Notes under the pieces: model-generated | Database searches by the model: none | What the model was told of the DNA's origin: nothing | Seen by the model: the letters and a program-made list of their open reading frames with translations, nothing else | Assembly: GCA_018873225.1 (NCBI GenBank) | Contig: JAEILZ010000004.1 | Location: 2,666,001-2,730,000 of the forward strand | Length of the DNA stretch: 64,000 nucleotides | Direction: 5' to 3' | From: [Phialemoniopsis] sp. UDSM-2020 | Taxonomy: Eukaryota; Ascomycota; Sordariomycetes; Thyridiales; Thyridiaceae | Shown: piece by piece, positions 34,125-44,588 of the stretch | Numbering within the stretch: the first letter of the stretch is position 1 | How the letters are laid out: each line of letters starts with the position of its first letter | Translations under genes and position numbers: made by a program

Positions 34125-36884
34125 ATGAACGCTCACGAGTCGAGATTCCCAGGCAACTACAACCCAAATCTCTACCAGCATCCTACCTACCTGAGCAGCC
34201 TTCCCGACAGGCTTCGCGAGCCTAGCATCGCTGTTCCCGTCATCCTCCTCCTTCTAAGCATTGTATACAGCTCCTCTTGGGGACGTACACCCGAGTCGAC
34301 GCCCATCCGGCAGCGCCTGTGGGACACTACTGTTACTTTCCTTCCAGCAAAGCTGCTATATGCTGTCGACGACTGGATGAATCCCTTCCCGCGATCCATG
34401 TTGGTTCCGCGACTATCCAGCCACCAAGCTAAAAGCGAGGCCCTCGCAAGAATACTGGGAAGAGACAAGCATGGCGGGATTGTCGCATCAGTCTCCTATG
34501 CAGGAAAGACAGGTCTATCCAAGCTCATGGCCAAAGGCAAGCCAGATGCCCCAGCTGGTCTGGGCAACAGCAGCAACTCCTGTTACCAGAACAGCATTCT
34601 GCAAGGCTTGACCGCTTTGAAGCCTGTACGCGAGTATCTGGCCAAGATCGCGTCCGACGAGGAAGGCGCCCTGCCCAAAATTTACGTAACGAGGGCACTC
34701 GGTCTTCTGATACAGGACTTGTACAGTCCATCGAAGAACGGACAGACGTTATGGGCACCGCCCATGCTGAAGAATATGAGCACCTTCCAGCAGCAAGACG
34801 CGCAAGAATACTTCTCGAAATTACTCAACGAGATGCAAGAAGAGATTGAGAAGGACTTGAAGGCTAATCGCAAGAAGCCCGGCTACGACGTGGAACCTGA
34901 AAGCGAGGTCACAGGTGGCAGCCAGCATAGCGATGACAGCGGCTACCGGACCAGCTCAGCTGTGTCCAAGGCTGTGTCTGAACTAAACGCTTATCGGTTT
35001 CCGCTCGAAGGTCTGACGGCCCAGCGTGTTGCTTGCATGGCCTGCGGGTACTCGTCTGGCCTGTCCATGAGCCAGTTCCAGTGTGTTACCCTCGGCCTCG
35101 AAAACAACCGCCATGAGTACGAACTCGAAGGCATGCTGGACGACTTCACAGAGATCGAGACCATTGAGGGGGTGCAATGCGCAAACTGCACCTTGCTTAA
35201 GTTTCGTGATCGGATTCGGATTCTGCTGGATAGGCTCCGAGAAAGTTCTGGCAAGACCGACGAGGAACTCAGACTTCAGCACCCACAACCTTTCGAGAGG
35301 CTGGAAACGATTGAGCTAGCGCTCGAGGAGGACGACTTCGAAGAGCAAACCATGGCCGACAAGTGTAAGATACCCAAGGACCAAAGGATAGAATCTACGA
35401 AGTCCAAACAGATGGCGATAGCTCGAGCGCCACCCAGTATTGCTTTCTACATCAACCGCTCAAAGTTTGACGAGTACAGTGGGCACTTTTATAAAAACCC
35501 GGCTGCCGTCCGCTTCCCGAAACTACTGGATTTAGGTCCTTGGTGTCTTGGTAGTGCTCACTCCACGCTGTCTCAGGGAGTCTCTGAGAAGGAGGATGAC
35601 AGTATTGGCACGAAGGAGGAGCAATGGCAACTGCCCCCCAGGCTGTCAATCGTCGCAGGCTCAACAAGGCGGCCTCACATAACGGGACCTTTCTATGAGC
35701 TGCGAGCTGTACTAACCCACTATGGGCGCCATGAAAATGGGCATTATATCTGCTACCGCAAACATCCTGTCAACGAATTGGAACCTGATCAAAGCCAGGA
35801 CGAGAAGCACAAAGACGAGCCTGCAAACCTGGCATCGGAAGACGCAGCGATGGACGATGTGGATGATGTGCAAGCAGAAGAAGACACGAAAGAATCTCCT
35901 GAGACTATTTCTGAAACTCCAGAGCCTTACTGGTGGCGTATCAGCGATCAAGATGTCACCAAGGTCGAGGAAACGACAGTCATGGCGCAAGGGGGTGTCT
36001 TTATGCTTTTCTACGATCGAGTGGATCCAAATTCCGTCCTTATCGCAGATGAAAAGTCTGTAGATGACAAAACCGACGGCGAGACGTTGGTGGATGTGGA
36101 GGAAGTGTCGGGCATCATGACACCGACAGACGACGGGCCACTCATCAAAGACGAAATTGTGGTGGACAGCGACGGGCTCAAGGCTGCCTCTAGGAGCGTA
36201 CCTTTGCCAGTGGAGCAGTCCATCGAAGTAGCGCCCACTGAAGTCAAAGCCGCATCGAGGCAAGGGCTCGAGACATCTATAGAGGTCGCGCAGGGTGATG
36301 TGAAGGCGGCGTCGAGAGGAACACTGCCTTCATCGATCGAAGTGGCTTCTGGCAAGACCAAAGCTGCAGCGAGAGCCCCGCTTGCGTCGTCAATAACAGT
36401 GGCACCTGCTCAGGTCAAAGCTGCGTGGAGACAAGAACTACCATCGTCCATCGAAGTAGCCTCGGGCGATGTGAAGGCTGCCTCAAGGGCTACTCTCCCA
36501 TCACAAGCAACATCTTCTATCGAGGTTGCGCCGAGCGAGACCAAGGCTGCATCCAGGCAAACTCTTGACTCGTCGATTGATGTTGCACCAGGCGATACTA
36601 AGGCCGCGTCAAGACAGCCCCTCGACTCGTCCATCGGCGTGGCTTCGGGCGATATCAAGGCCGCTTCGAGGAGTGCTCTCAAAGCGGAGCATTTGCACTC
36701 TATCGATGTGGCAGAAAGCGAAACCAAGGCTGCAATTCGGAGTGAGGTGCACCCCGTGGACGCCTCCATCTCTGTAGCGTCTAGCACTACCAAGGCAGCA
36801 GTCAGAAGTCCTCTAGAGCCTGTCAAGGCAAATCCTAGACATCCTACGATACCCGAAGAGGTTGTAGAGGCCAAAGAGGCTTAG
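34125..36884 (+). CDS. UBP1: Membrane-anchored ubiquitin-specific protease (Ubp1/USP30-like) with C-terminal repeat tail
   Basis: Cysteine deubiquitinase of the USP family. One uninterrupted exon of 919 residues. A single hydrophobic anchor lies at about residues 37-53 (AVPVILLLLSIVYSSSW), as in yeast Ubp1 and human USP30, placing it on the ER or outer mitochondrial membrane by analogy. The catalytic Cys153 is in GNSSNSCYQNSILQGL and the catalytic His540 in HENGHYICYRKH; a WWRISDQDV motif follows. Two CxxC pairs (CMACGY and CANCTL) form the usual USP zinc ribbon. From about residue 684 to 900 there are 11 degenerate copies of a roughly 20-residue unit with core KAAxR and preceding SIxVA, not part of the catalytic fold. 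The start at 34125 follows CAGG and is the first ATG of the frame. Convergent with the GT17 gene. Confidence 0.92.
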   Translation: MNAHESRFPGNYNPNLYQHPTYLSSLPDRLREPSIAVPVILLLLSIVYSSSWGRTPESTPIRQRLWDTTVTFLPAKLLYAVDDWMNPFPRSMLVPRLSSHQAKSEALARILGRDKHGGIVASVSYAGKTGLSKLMAKGKPDAPAGLGNSSNSCYQNSILQGLTALKPVREYLAKIASDEEGALPKIYVTRALGLLIQDLYSPSKNGQTLWAPPMLKNMSTFQQQDAQEYFSKLLNEMQEEIEKDLKANRKKPGYDVEPESEVTGGSQHSDDSGYRTSSAVSKAVSELNAYRFPLEGLTAQRVACMACGYSSGLSMSQFQCVTLGLENNRHEYELEGMLDDFTEIETIEGVQCANCTLLKFRDRIRILLDRLRESSGKTDEELRLQHPQPFERLETIELALEEDDFEEQTMADKCKIPKDQRIESTKSKQMAIARAPPSIAFYINRSKFDEYSGHFYKNPAAVRFPKLLDLGPWCLGSAHSTLSQGVSEKEDDSIGTKEEQWQLPPRLSIVAGSTRRPHITGPFYELRAVLTHYGRHENGHYICYRKHPVNELEPDQSQDEKHKDEPANLASEDAAMDDVDDVQAEEDTKESPETISETPEPYWWRISDQDVTKVEETTVMAQGGVFMLFYDRVDPNSVLIADEKSVDDKTDGETLVDVEEVSGIMTPTDDGPLIKDEIVVDSDGLKAASRSVPLPVEQSIEVAPTEVKAASRQGLETSIEVAQGDVKAASRGTLPSSIEVASGKTKAAARAPLASSITVAPAQVKAAWRQELPSSIEVASGDVKAASRATLPSQATSSIEVAPSETKAASRQTLDSSIDVAPGDTKAASRQPLDSSIGVASGDIKAASRSALKAEHLHSIDVAESETKAAIRSEVHPVDASISVASSTTKAAVRSPLEPVKANPRHPTIPEEVVEAKEA
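36171..36815 (+). repeat. Coding tandem repeat, 11 copies of about 20 codons (KAAxR unit)
   Basis: Within the deubiquitinase reading frame the core KAAxR occurs 11 times between residues 686 and 894 (variants KAASR, KAAAR, KAAWR, KAAIR, KAAVR), most preceded by SI-(E/D/T/G/S)-VA about nine residues earlier. Mean spacing is about 20 residues. DNA copies differ at many third positions, so the array is old or under selection at the protein level. Confidence 0.9.
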
Positions 36885-37697
36885 GCTTGGGCTGCTGCTG
36901 CTGCTGCTGCGTAGGCCTACGGGGTTTCTGGCTAGGGCTTGGGAAGAAAACATTGTTTTTTGCATCAGCGTCGGCGTCGCACAGAGATTTTTGTTATACA
37001 TACATCTATATGCAGTTTGGGAGGAGAGAAGGGACCTACGTATGGTGAGCCCCCGAGCTTATTGTTTGATATCCGAAGCGCATCACAAAATCACAAATAG
37101 ACATGCCCAAAGGGAGGCTTTCGCAAGCAAGTGGCCATGGAGCATAGTTGCTTCACACGATTCGCGCGTTCTCTTGCATTTGAATGATGATACTATGCAA
37201 CAGACACACCCATACATACATGAGATACATCTTCCGCCTATTCTCACCCCTTGCTATCGACTCTCCCCTTCAACATACCTCCGTATGCCCCGGCCCGTGA
37301 CTCTGAGCCCCATGTTTCTTTCATATCACCGGGCTTCTATGTTCCTCATTATGATCTTTGATCTGAATTTCTCCTGATAACTCCTTTCGATGTCGATGCT
37401 GAAATGATCTCCCCCTCCTTTTAGTGGAAATAACGCCGGTACTCGCAACTAGTTCGCGCAACAGAACGCAACCTTGCCCAAGAAGAAAGAGGTCTACCCA
37501 AACGTTGTATAGTGGTACAAAAAAAACGGAATTGTCGAAACGAATAAGGGGTAATCATGATACGTCATGGCGACGTGTGAGAAAAGATCTCTTGGTGGCA
37601 TTAAGGGTACTGTGGGGGACAGACAAGAGCACACGAGAGATGGGGCCGAACTCGACGAATTTAATTATCGAAAACGAACAAGTGTCGGTGGTACTGC
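36885..37697. other. Convergent 3' spacer with a GCT microsatellite
   Basis: 813 bp between the stop codons of the deubiquitinase (plus) and GT17 (minus) genes. A (GCT)6-7 run at 36891-36910 begins six bases after the deubiquitinase stop. No gene seen. Confidence 0.6.
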
Positions 37698-39185
37698 TCA
37701 AGCCTTGGCAGTCTTGTTCTCTTCCGGTGCCTGCTCTTCTTGGGAACCGATGAGCGTCTGGGAAATGGGGTCCCAGTCCTTGAAGCCGGCGTCGTCGCCG
37801 TCGCGGTTGAGCATGAAGGCGTACTGCGCCTTGTGGGCCTTGAGGTAGTCGGGCACGTCAAAGTTGCGGTCGATGCGGGTGGCGTTGTTGCGGTCGAACC
37901 TGTGTATGTGCACGGCATGGTCAGTGAAACGTTTCCTTGTTGACAGGTGGTTCTCGTGGTGTGATTTCTGCCGCCGGGATCCCTGCCCCCCTCTCCCTGT
38001 CATTCTCGTTCTGGTGCGACCCGATCTCGCATTCTCACGCGAGAATCTTGGCCGCATGGCATCGCATGACAGGGAGGCAAATGGAAGGAGCCGAATCCAG
38101 ACGAGGGGAGTAAACGATCATTTTGCGGGGTGGGGGGATGTGTGGATGGTGTAACAAACTTACATGTCGATGCCGTGGCGCACGCGGTGCAGGATCTTGA
38201 GGGGGTCCTTGAACTCGGGCCTGTCCATCTCGGTGTGGGAGAAGCTGGTGACCTTCTTGATCATCTCGGCGAGCGTGCTGAAGCAGTAGCTGCAGTGCCA
38301 GCCGGACTCGGGGAAGACGTGGTGCTTGTCGGTGTGGCCGCGCAGGTCGCTGGGCTTGATGGTCTTGTTGCCCTGGTAGGTCGTCGCCTGCGGGTGCTGC
38401 CACTTGTCGTCGACGAGCCACTGGTACGAGTAGTAGAAGGCGCGCGAGGTGAAGGTCATCATCTCGGGCAGGGCGCAGTTGCGCAGCGTCTTGAGGGCCT
38501 CGGGCTTGAAGAGCTCGTCGACGTCGGCGACGAGCAGGACGTCGTCGATGTTGGCCGCCTCGGCGCCCGTCAGGTAAGGGATGACCTGGACGTACATGGC
38601 GTTGCGGGAGGCGCCCTCGCGGGCCCAGGTGCTGTCGAAGTCGCCGGTGGTCAGGTCCATGGTGCGGCGGATCATCTGGGGGTGGTACTGGGAGAAGCGG
38701 CCCCAGTTCTCCTGGACGTGGAGCGGCTTGGGCTTGTCGGTGAAGGTCTTGTCGGACTCGAGGATGACAAAGTAGTCGACCGAGGCGCTCATCTGGCCCA
38801 TGCGGAGCTCGAGGAGCTCGAGCTCGGTGTTGACGAGCAGCAGGTCGTAGATCTTGCGCGACGAAGCCTTCTCGCGGGGGAGGGCGTCTAGACGGAAGAA
38901 CGAGCAGTACTGCTCAGCTGCCTTCTCGCCCAGAACATCCGGGTGGACGCCAGCGGCGGGCTTCTCGGCCTTCTCGTCTTCAGACGTGATAGAGGCACTC
39001 GGGGCGTAGTGTGCCGGCTCATAGTCGTTCTTGTGGCGGTCGCCGCCCTTGACGATCTCGTCTATCCTGTCCTGTACATCGTGGTGGAGGCCAAGACGGT
39101 AGACGAACCAGAAAAAGACAACAAAGGTGGCCGCGGCCAAGAACTTGATATGGTGATTCGAAGATCCCATCTTGGATGCAAACAT
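37698..39185 (-). CDS. Glycosyltransferase family 17 protein (MGAT3-like N-acetylglucosaminyltransferase)
   Basis: Type II Golgi-type membrane glycosyltransferase; animal GT17 (MGAT3) adds bisecting GlcNAc to N-glycans, but fungal substrates are not established. Two minus-strand exons, 39185-38164 and 37899-37698, encode 407 residues; the 264-nt intron is long for this window. A signal-anchor lies at about residues 15-33 (FLAAATFVVFFWFVYRL), then a stem, then the catalytic domain. The metal-binding DVD is in LLVADVDELFKPEALKTL, and ESDKTFTDKPKPLHVQENW is a strong family block. The splice joins RHGIDM to FDRNNATRIDRNFDVPDYL, which continues the family sequence. A second ATG at 39170 is possible. 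Exon 1 is notably GC-rich at third positions. It is divergent from the TPT gene across 4 kb. Confidence 0.88.
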
Positions 39186-42100
39186 TGCTTAAAAGGGTTC
39201 CGACGAGAAAGTGAAGATAGGGTGGTGGGTATATTAGACGAAGACGAGTACTGAATATGAACTGCAGGCAAAGATGCTGGACGGTATGACAAGGTATGTA
39301 AAGCGAGCGTCGAAGTCAGACAAGGCTGTAATCGTCAAGTCGGCTGGCCCGAGTCGTTCCGGATCTCGTGGGAGTAAAGGAATGTGCTGCTGATCCAAGG
39401 AGGAGAGCAAAGATAACAACGCGAGGAGAAGGACCAAGAGGCAGCAGCAGCAGCGGGAACACCAGAAGAAGAAGAGACAAGCCAGATGAGGTGGGCGAGC
39501 AAGTCAAAGCAGGAGGGAGAGGGCGTGAGAATGTATAATTAAGCGTTGATCGTGGCGGGGTGGCTGTGGGATGCCGAGTCGGACGGTTCCTGGCCTGGCG
39601 GAGTACGTAGAGTCTTTGGGGAATGCGGCCGGCCAGCATGGGTGGAAATCGCGTTATTAGGGTGGTTCAAGGCATCAGGAGAACAAGGCCGGGTCACAAA
39701 GGGGTGGAGAAGACGAAAGGGAGGATTAGAGTGTGTGAGGCGACTTGACGATAGGGCTCTCTGCCATGTTGCCATGTTCCCACGTCTCCTCCCTACGAGA
39801 GGTCCCAACGAGATCCCCGATATCCGGGAACAGATTCATCACTGGGAGGTATCTACGGTACTCCATACTTTCCGACAGCTCCAGGGTTCATTTTTGCTTG
39901 TCCATGTACAAATGTACTCATGGGTCCAGAGTGAACCAGGGGTACCGCTTCCTGTGAGCAGCTTTGTGTTCCCGTATTGGACTGGACTGGACTACGGTAT
40001 GATGTTTGTCCACACCAGGATGCACAAGGGTCGAGCGCCCCATCGCTGATGTACCAATTTGGGCCTGGTCTCAGTGCTCTGGTATCCCATCTGCCCAATG
40101 AGCACGGGGCGAGTCAGCCACTCTGCACGGATAGCGCCATTTGGCATGAAATTCGTATCCAATTCAACTCAGTGAGCCGGCCGGCAGGCCACTCGACCAA
40201 ACGCAGACTCTGCTATCTATCCAAGGGGTACTTGAGTACTTGCGAGCTATCTTTTCGGATGCCGGCCGCTCACTTGATGGGGACGTTCGGGTAGGCGAGA
40301 GAATTAGAGGAAAAGAAAAAGCAAAAAAGGGCGCGCTAGAGCCGAACTTGCCAGCTTAGACGGCCGAAAATCGTTCCTCATTCATGGGACGAAAGAAAAA
40401 AGAGAGCCAAGACACTGGGGATCCACGGATTCAGGGATGGCACCCCTTGTCAAATTTGCGACGTGGGATTGGATTCACAACAAGGAGGGCACTGCCTGGG
40501 CTGACAGCTGTGTCTTTTTAGGGCAGGACGCAGCGTCAATCTTGAATTGCGCCGTCTTACATGACACGACATGCCCAGCGATGCCGATGGTGTTTTGTAT
40601 TGAGGGGTCCTGGGAAGGGATGGTGAGATAGCAGGGGATGGTCGGTGCTGCAAGTGAGAGACAAATGCGGCAATAAGCGCCTATTACGTAGAGATGGTTG
40701 TGATGGTGTTTTGCCCGTCTCAAATTCCTCTTTGCATCTTTGCCTGCCCCGGTGCCCAGCCCCTCCTCGCCTCATGCCATAGATATCGCCTCCACAAAAC
40801 TATTGTTTGCCGAAGGAGATCTGGAGGGCATGCTAATCAAGCCACGAGATTTGAGTGTTTTCGATTCACGCGCGTGTGTGAGATAGAGTACAGTAGGTAT
40901 GTACTCCGTAAAGTAAGTACTTGAAATAGGGGATGGTGATGAAAGATTTAGCGTGGTCGGGCTACTGCTCTTAGTCTTGGGCTGTGTTGGTTCGAAGTGA
41001 TTAGCGTGACCAGGTCGCATTCGGCGCGTCTCCGGGAACCTTAATTCTATATATGGACCCATCGCACTGTTACTTTTTGCGATGGTGCTAACTCTAACTA
41101 CTTACCCGCCTACCGGTAACGAGGGATGCAATTAATATAAAGTATGCTTTGCGTAGAGCAATTAATCAAGTAGACAAAAGAGGTTGATGGTTCATGAAAG
41201 GTGCCAGTGGCGCATATACATCAACGCCATTGATCTCTAACGGCTTTGGTGGCTGCATTCTGCCTGCCGGTGATGCCTTGGCCTTTTCTGAGATGAGATG
41301 AGCTGAGTGAGCACCAAAATGCACCAGACGGCACCAGACGGCCTCATTGGCACGAAAATCTGACCAACGGGGACGTGATGAGCTTCTTGGCTTTCCTAGC
41401 TCGGCCTTGCAGCAATCAGAGGAATGACGCTAGAACCCGACACGGAGGGTCTGGCAGACCCGCGCTGCCGTTTGTGATTGCTAATATCTGCTAGGGTCGA
41501 CGTGCGCGCAGGGCAGACAACGTGCTAACCAGGTAGGGGGCCGACTGGGGCCGACTAGACTGGAGGGGCCACTGGGGGGCCAGGTTTTGTGCAAGGATTC
41601 CGGTATCAGTCCCCTACTTGTACGAGCTCGAGGATGTACCTTATCAAACGAGGACCCCTTGTCCGACGCCCATTGGCTCGCTCGCATACATGTGCAATGT
41701 TCTGTACCCGTAGCAGGACAGACACTCTCGCAGGCAACAACATTTTGACAATTTGATCGTCATTGGAGTGCTGGTAGGGAGTCAGTGAAGGAATGAGCCT
41801 CGATGAGCCTCGATGAGCCTCGATCCTGCTCATCGTCATCGTTATGAAGTAGTTGCCCGTCCACTCATGGTGTCTTCGGCTGTCCTACCGCCTCCGCGGC
41901 CGCTGTTCCTTTGTTCTGTACTGCAATTTCCCCTTTGATGCTACACTGCAGCTAGCCGTCGAGCAAGTTAGTCCATCCAGCTAGTCGAGAGGTATTTGAT
42001 TTTTTTTTTGCTTCTCAGCCCTTTTCCGCAGGGCAATTTGCGGCTGTTGCTTGTTTGGCATCGTGCGCTCTTTAGTCGGGTTGGCTTGGGCGCCCTCAGA

Positions 42101-43165
42101 CAAGATCAACACGAGAAGTAATATTACTGCACAGGCTATCGCTCCTTTTGGTGCAAACCTGACAAGTCTGGATGCAACACTACCAAGAGAGTGCGCGCTG
42201 GTGCATTCAAACCATTGATGCGCCGACCCAAACGGGCCAAAATACCATATCCCGTAGTACTCATACCATTGATGCATTTCAGGGATCCGTCCATCCTGTA
42301 CCTGACTTTATTAGAGTCGGTTCATCTTTGGTCTGCTGTGTCCCCATCCCGTCCCACCCTCGCATCCACACCCACACTTTCACATCCGCACCTGGTTGCT
42401 GGATCACTGACTGACTGTCAACCCAAAGGGCGGATCCCCCGGGAAGATCCTTCTACTGCAGGGGTTACTCAAATGAATGAAGCTTGACTTTAGGGCTCGG
42501 GAGAGTTCATAGGGATAGACTTACAATGCTGTAGTTTCTCATGACACCAGCAGACACTTGACCCTGAAGTCTAATACCGTGGGCGGTTCAACAAAAGGCT
42601 CTGTCAGCTGCTGATTGTACTGGCCCGGATTTGGGACACCCACCCCTCCCTTTGTTTCTTGAACTCGAGGTACCGGGCGGTAAAGTAGGTATGGAGTACA
42701 AAGTATTTTTACTCTAAGCTGCCCCGGACCCTTCTCTTTGTTGTCCGCCTGGTCTGCGCATGCCAAGCCTCGTGTTGGCCGCCCTCCGTCCTAACCTCAC
42801 TCGTCCATCGTGTAATTCCTCCTCCTCCCTTACCTTCTTCCACCACAATTCTTGGCCTCAGCTCGTCCATTCCTGGCAAGATCTGGTCCCTGCCTGTTTT
42901 CTCGGTAGGTGTTTCCCTTGGCATGCCGGTTCTCCCAAAACATCGCGCTGCGTCTCATTGCAAAACGGCGGCTTCGTTGCCTCTGGTTCCATTCATTAAA
43001 GCACTGCCCATACAACTCCAAGTCGCGGCCGCATATTTTCGGATGACGTCGAATACTGCTCTTCCGTTTCCTTATTAACCACCAATCTTCTCTCCAGTTT
43101 CTCGGTGACCACTGCGTGGTATCACCTATCAACACTATCGTCGCTCTTTTTGACCAGCTCACTTG
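39186..43165. other. 4 kb gene-free divergent intergenic region
   Basis: Lies between the starts of the GT17 (minus) and TPT-family (plus) genes and so holds both promoters. No supportable gene. Noted inside: a 10-bp unit repeated three times at 41793-41822, TAC/GTA-rich stretches around 40885-40925 and 42680-42710, a T9 run near 42000 and a CT-rich leader (about 42815-43160) directly before the transporter start. Confidence 0.6.
41793..41822. repeat. Three tandem copies of ATGAGCCTCG
   Basis: Perfect 10-bp copies at 41793-41802, 41803-41812 and 41813-41822, in non-coding DNA. Confidence 0.9.
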
Positions 43166-44588
43166 ATGTCCTCTTCCGCTCCGGTGATCCCCATCACCGA
43201 GAAGCCAGCCCCGCGGCTCGGCCCTGCTCTGCATCCCGCCTTCTACATTGCGTGAGTGATGCGCCGTTGCCATTTGTCTCTGGGAGCCCATGGTCTAATC
43301 TTAGGATATTCAGGAGCTGGATCTTCTTCTCAAATCTCACTATCCTTTTCAACAAGTGGCTGTTGGACTCGGCAGGATTTAGTAAGTTATCATGTATGCA
43401 CAGTCTTTATAAACTTATACTAACACATCTGCCAGAATATCGTATGGGACACTCTTGACATCATCCTTCGCAAGAGAACAAATTCGGACTGACACTGTGA
43501 CTTTTCTAGCCGTTATTCTAACATGCTGGCATCTCGTCTTCGCGACACTTGCCACGCAGGTGCTGGCTAGGACGACGAACTTGCTCGATTCGAGGAAAAA
43601 TGTGCGCATGACTGGCCGCATCTATCTCCGCGCCGTCGTTCCCATCGGCGTCCTCTACTCGGGATCCCTCGTCTGCTCCAACCTCGTCTACCTCTACCTC
43701 TCTGTCGCCTTCATCCAGATGCTCAAGGCCGCTGCTCCCGTGGCCGTTCTCTTCACCTCATGGGCCTGGCGGGTCAAGGAGCCCTCATGGCGCTCCTTCT
43801 GGAACATCACCATCATCGTCGCTGGTGTCGTACTTGCTAGCCTCGGCGAGATCGACTTTAACTGGCTAGGATTCGTCTTCCAGCTCGGCGGCATCGTCTT
43901 CGAGGCAATGCGCGTTGTCATGATTGAGGTTCTTCTACGCGGCGAGGGCGAATTGCAGAAGATGGACCCTCTGGTCAGCCTGTACTACTATGCGCCGGTC
44001 TGTGCTGTGATGAACTTCTTTGTTGCCGCTGCAACCGAGTTTGGCACCTTCAAGTCTGAGGACATGTGGAACACTGGATTGGGCATGCTCTTGCTGAACG
44101 CCGGAGTGGCATTCATGCTGAATGTTTCCAGCGTCTTTTTGGTAAGCCGTCCCGAAGCCGCGTCGATGCTGCACCCACCCAGCCTTTGGCACAAAGTAAT
44201 CCACTAACTGGTGCTGTCTGTGTGTGTTTAGATCGGTAAAACGTCCGGACTCGTCCTGACCTTGACCGGCATCCTCAAGAACGTCCTCCTTATCATCATC
44301 TCGGTCCTCATCTGGCACACGCACATCACCGCCCTGCAGTTCCTGGGCTACGCTGTCGCTCTCGGCGGCCTCCTGTTCTACTCGGACAGCTTGAAGTGGG
44401 AACACGTCCAGGGTGCATCGACCTGGGCCAAGGGCGTCATGGACTCGCCACGATTTGACGAGAGCCGCCTCTCGCCCCTCGTCCGGAGGACCCTGACCGC
44501 GGCGATGATCCTGCTCATCGTCGGCATGCTCGTCGTGGGCATTACTTTCGACGAGACTATGGCCAAGGTTGCTGGGAGGGGATCGTGA
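43166..44588 (+). CDS. Triose-phosphate-transporter / nucleotide-sugar transporter family protein (DMT superfamily)
   Basis: Multi-pass membrane transporter of the TPT group in the drug/metabolite transporter superfamily; yeast and fungal relatives sit in ER or Golgi membranes, mostly with unknown substrates. Five exons, 43166-43251, 43314-43381, 43436-43441, 43510-44141 and 44232-44588, encode 382 residues with about ten membrane segments. The third exon has only six bases (AATATC); it and its flanks give DSAGF-KYP-VILTCWHLVFATLATQ, the family sequence after the first helix. Other family blocks are SVAFIQMLKAAAPVAVLF and KTSGLVLTLTGILKN. Introns are 62, 54, 68 and 90 nt with good branch sites (ATACTAACACA before the microexon). 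The start at 43166 gives MSSSAPVIPI. Exon 2 has a second in-frame acceptor nine bases upstream. Substrate cannot be read from the sequence. Confidence 0.88.

Noticed and set aside
38130..38891. 253-codon plus-strand frame over the GT17 gene
   Set aside because: Antisense shadow with Val/Gly/Leu/Asp bias; the minus strand carries clear GT17 motifs.
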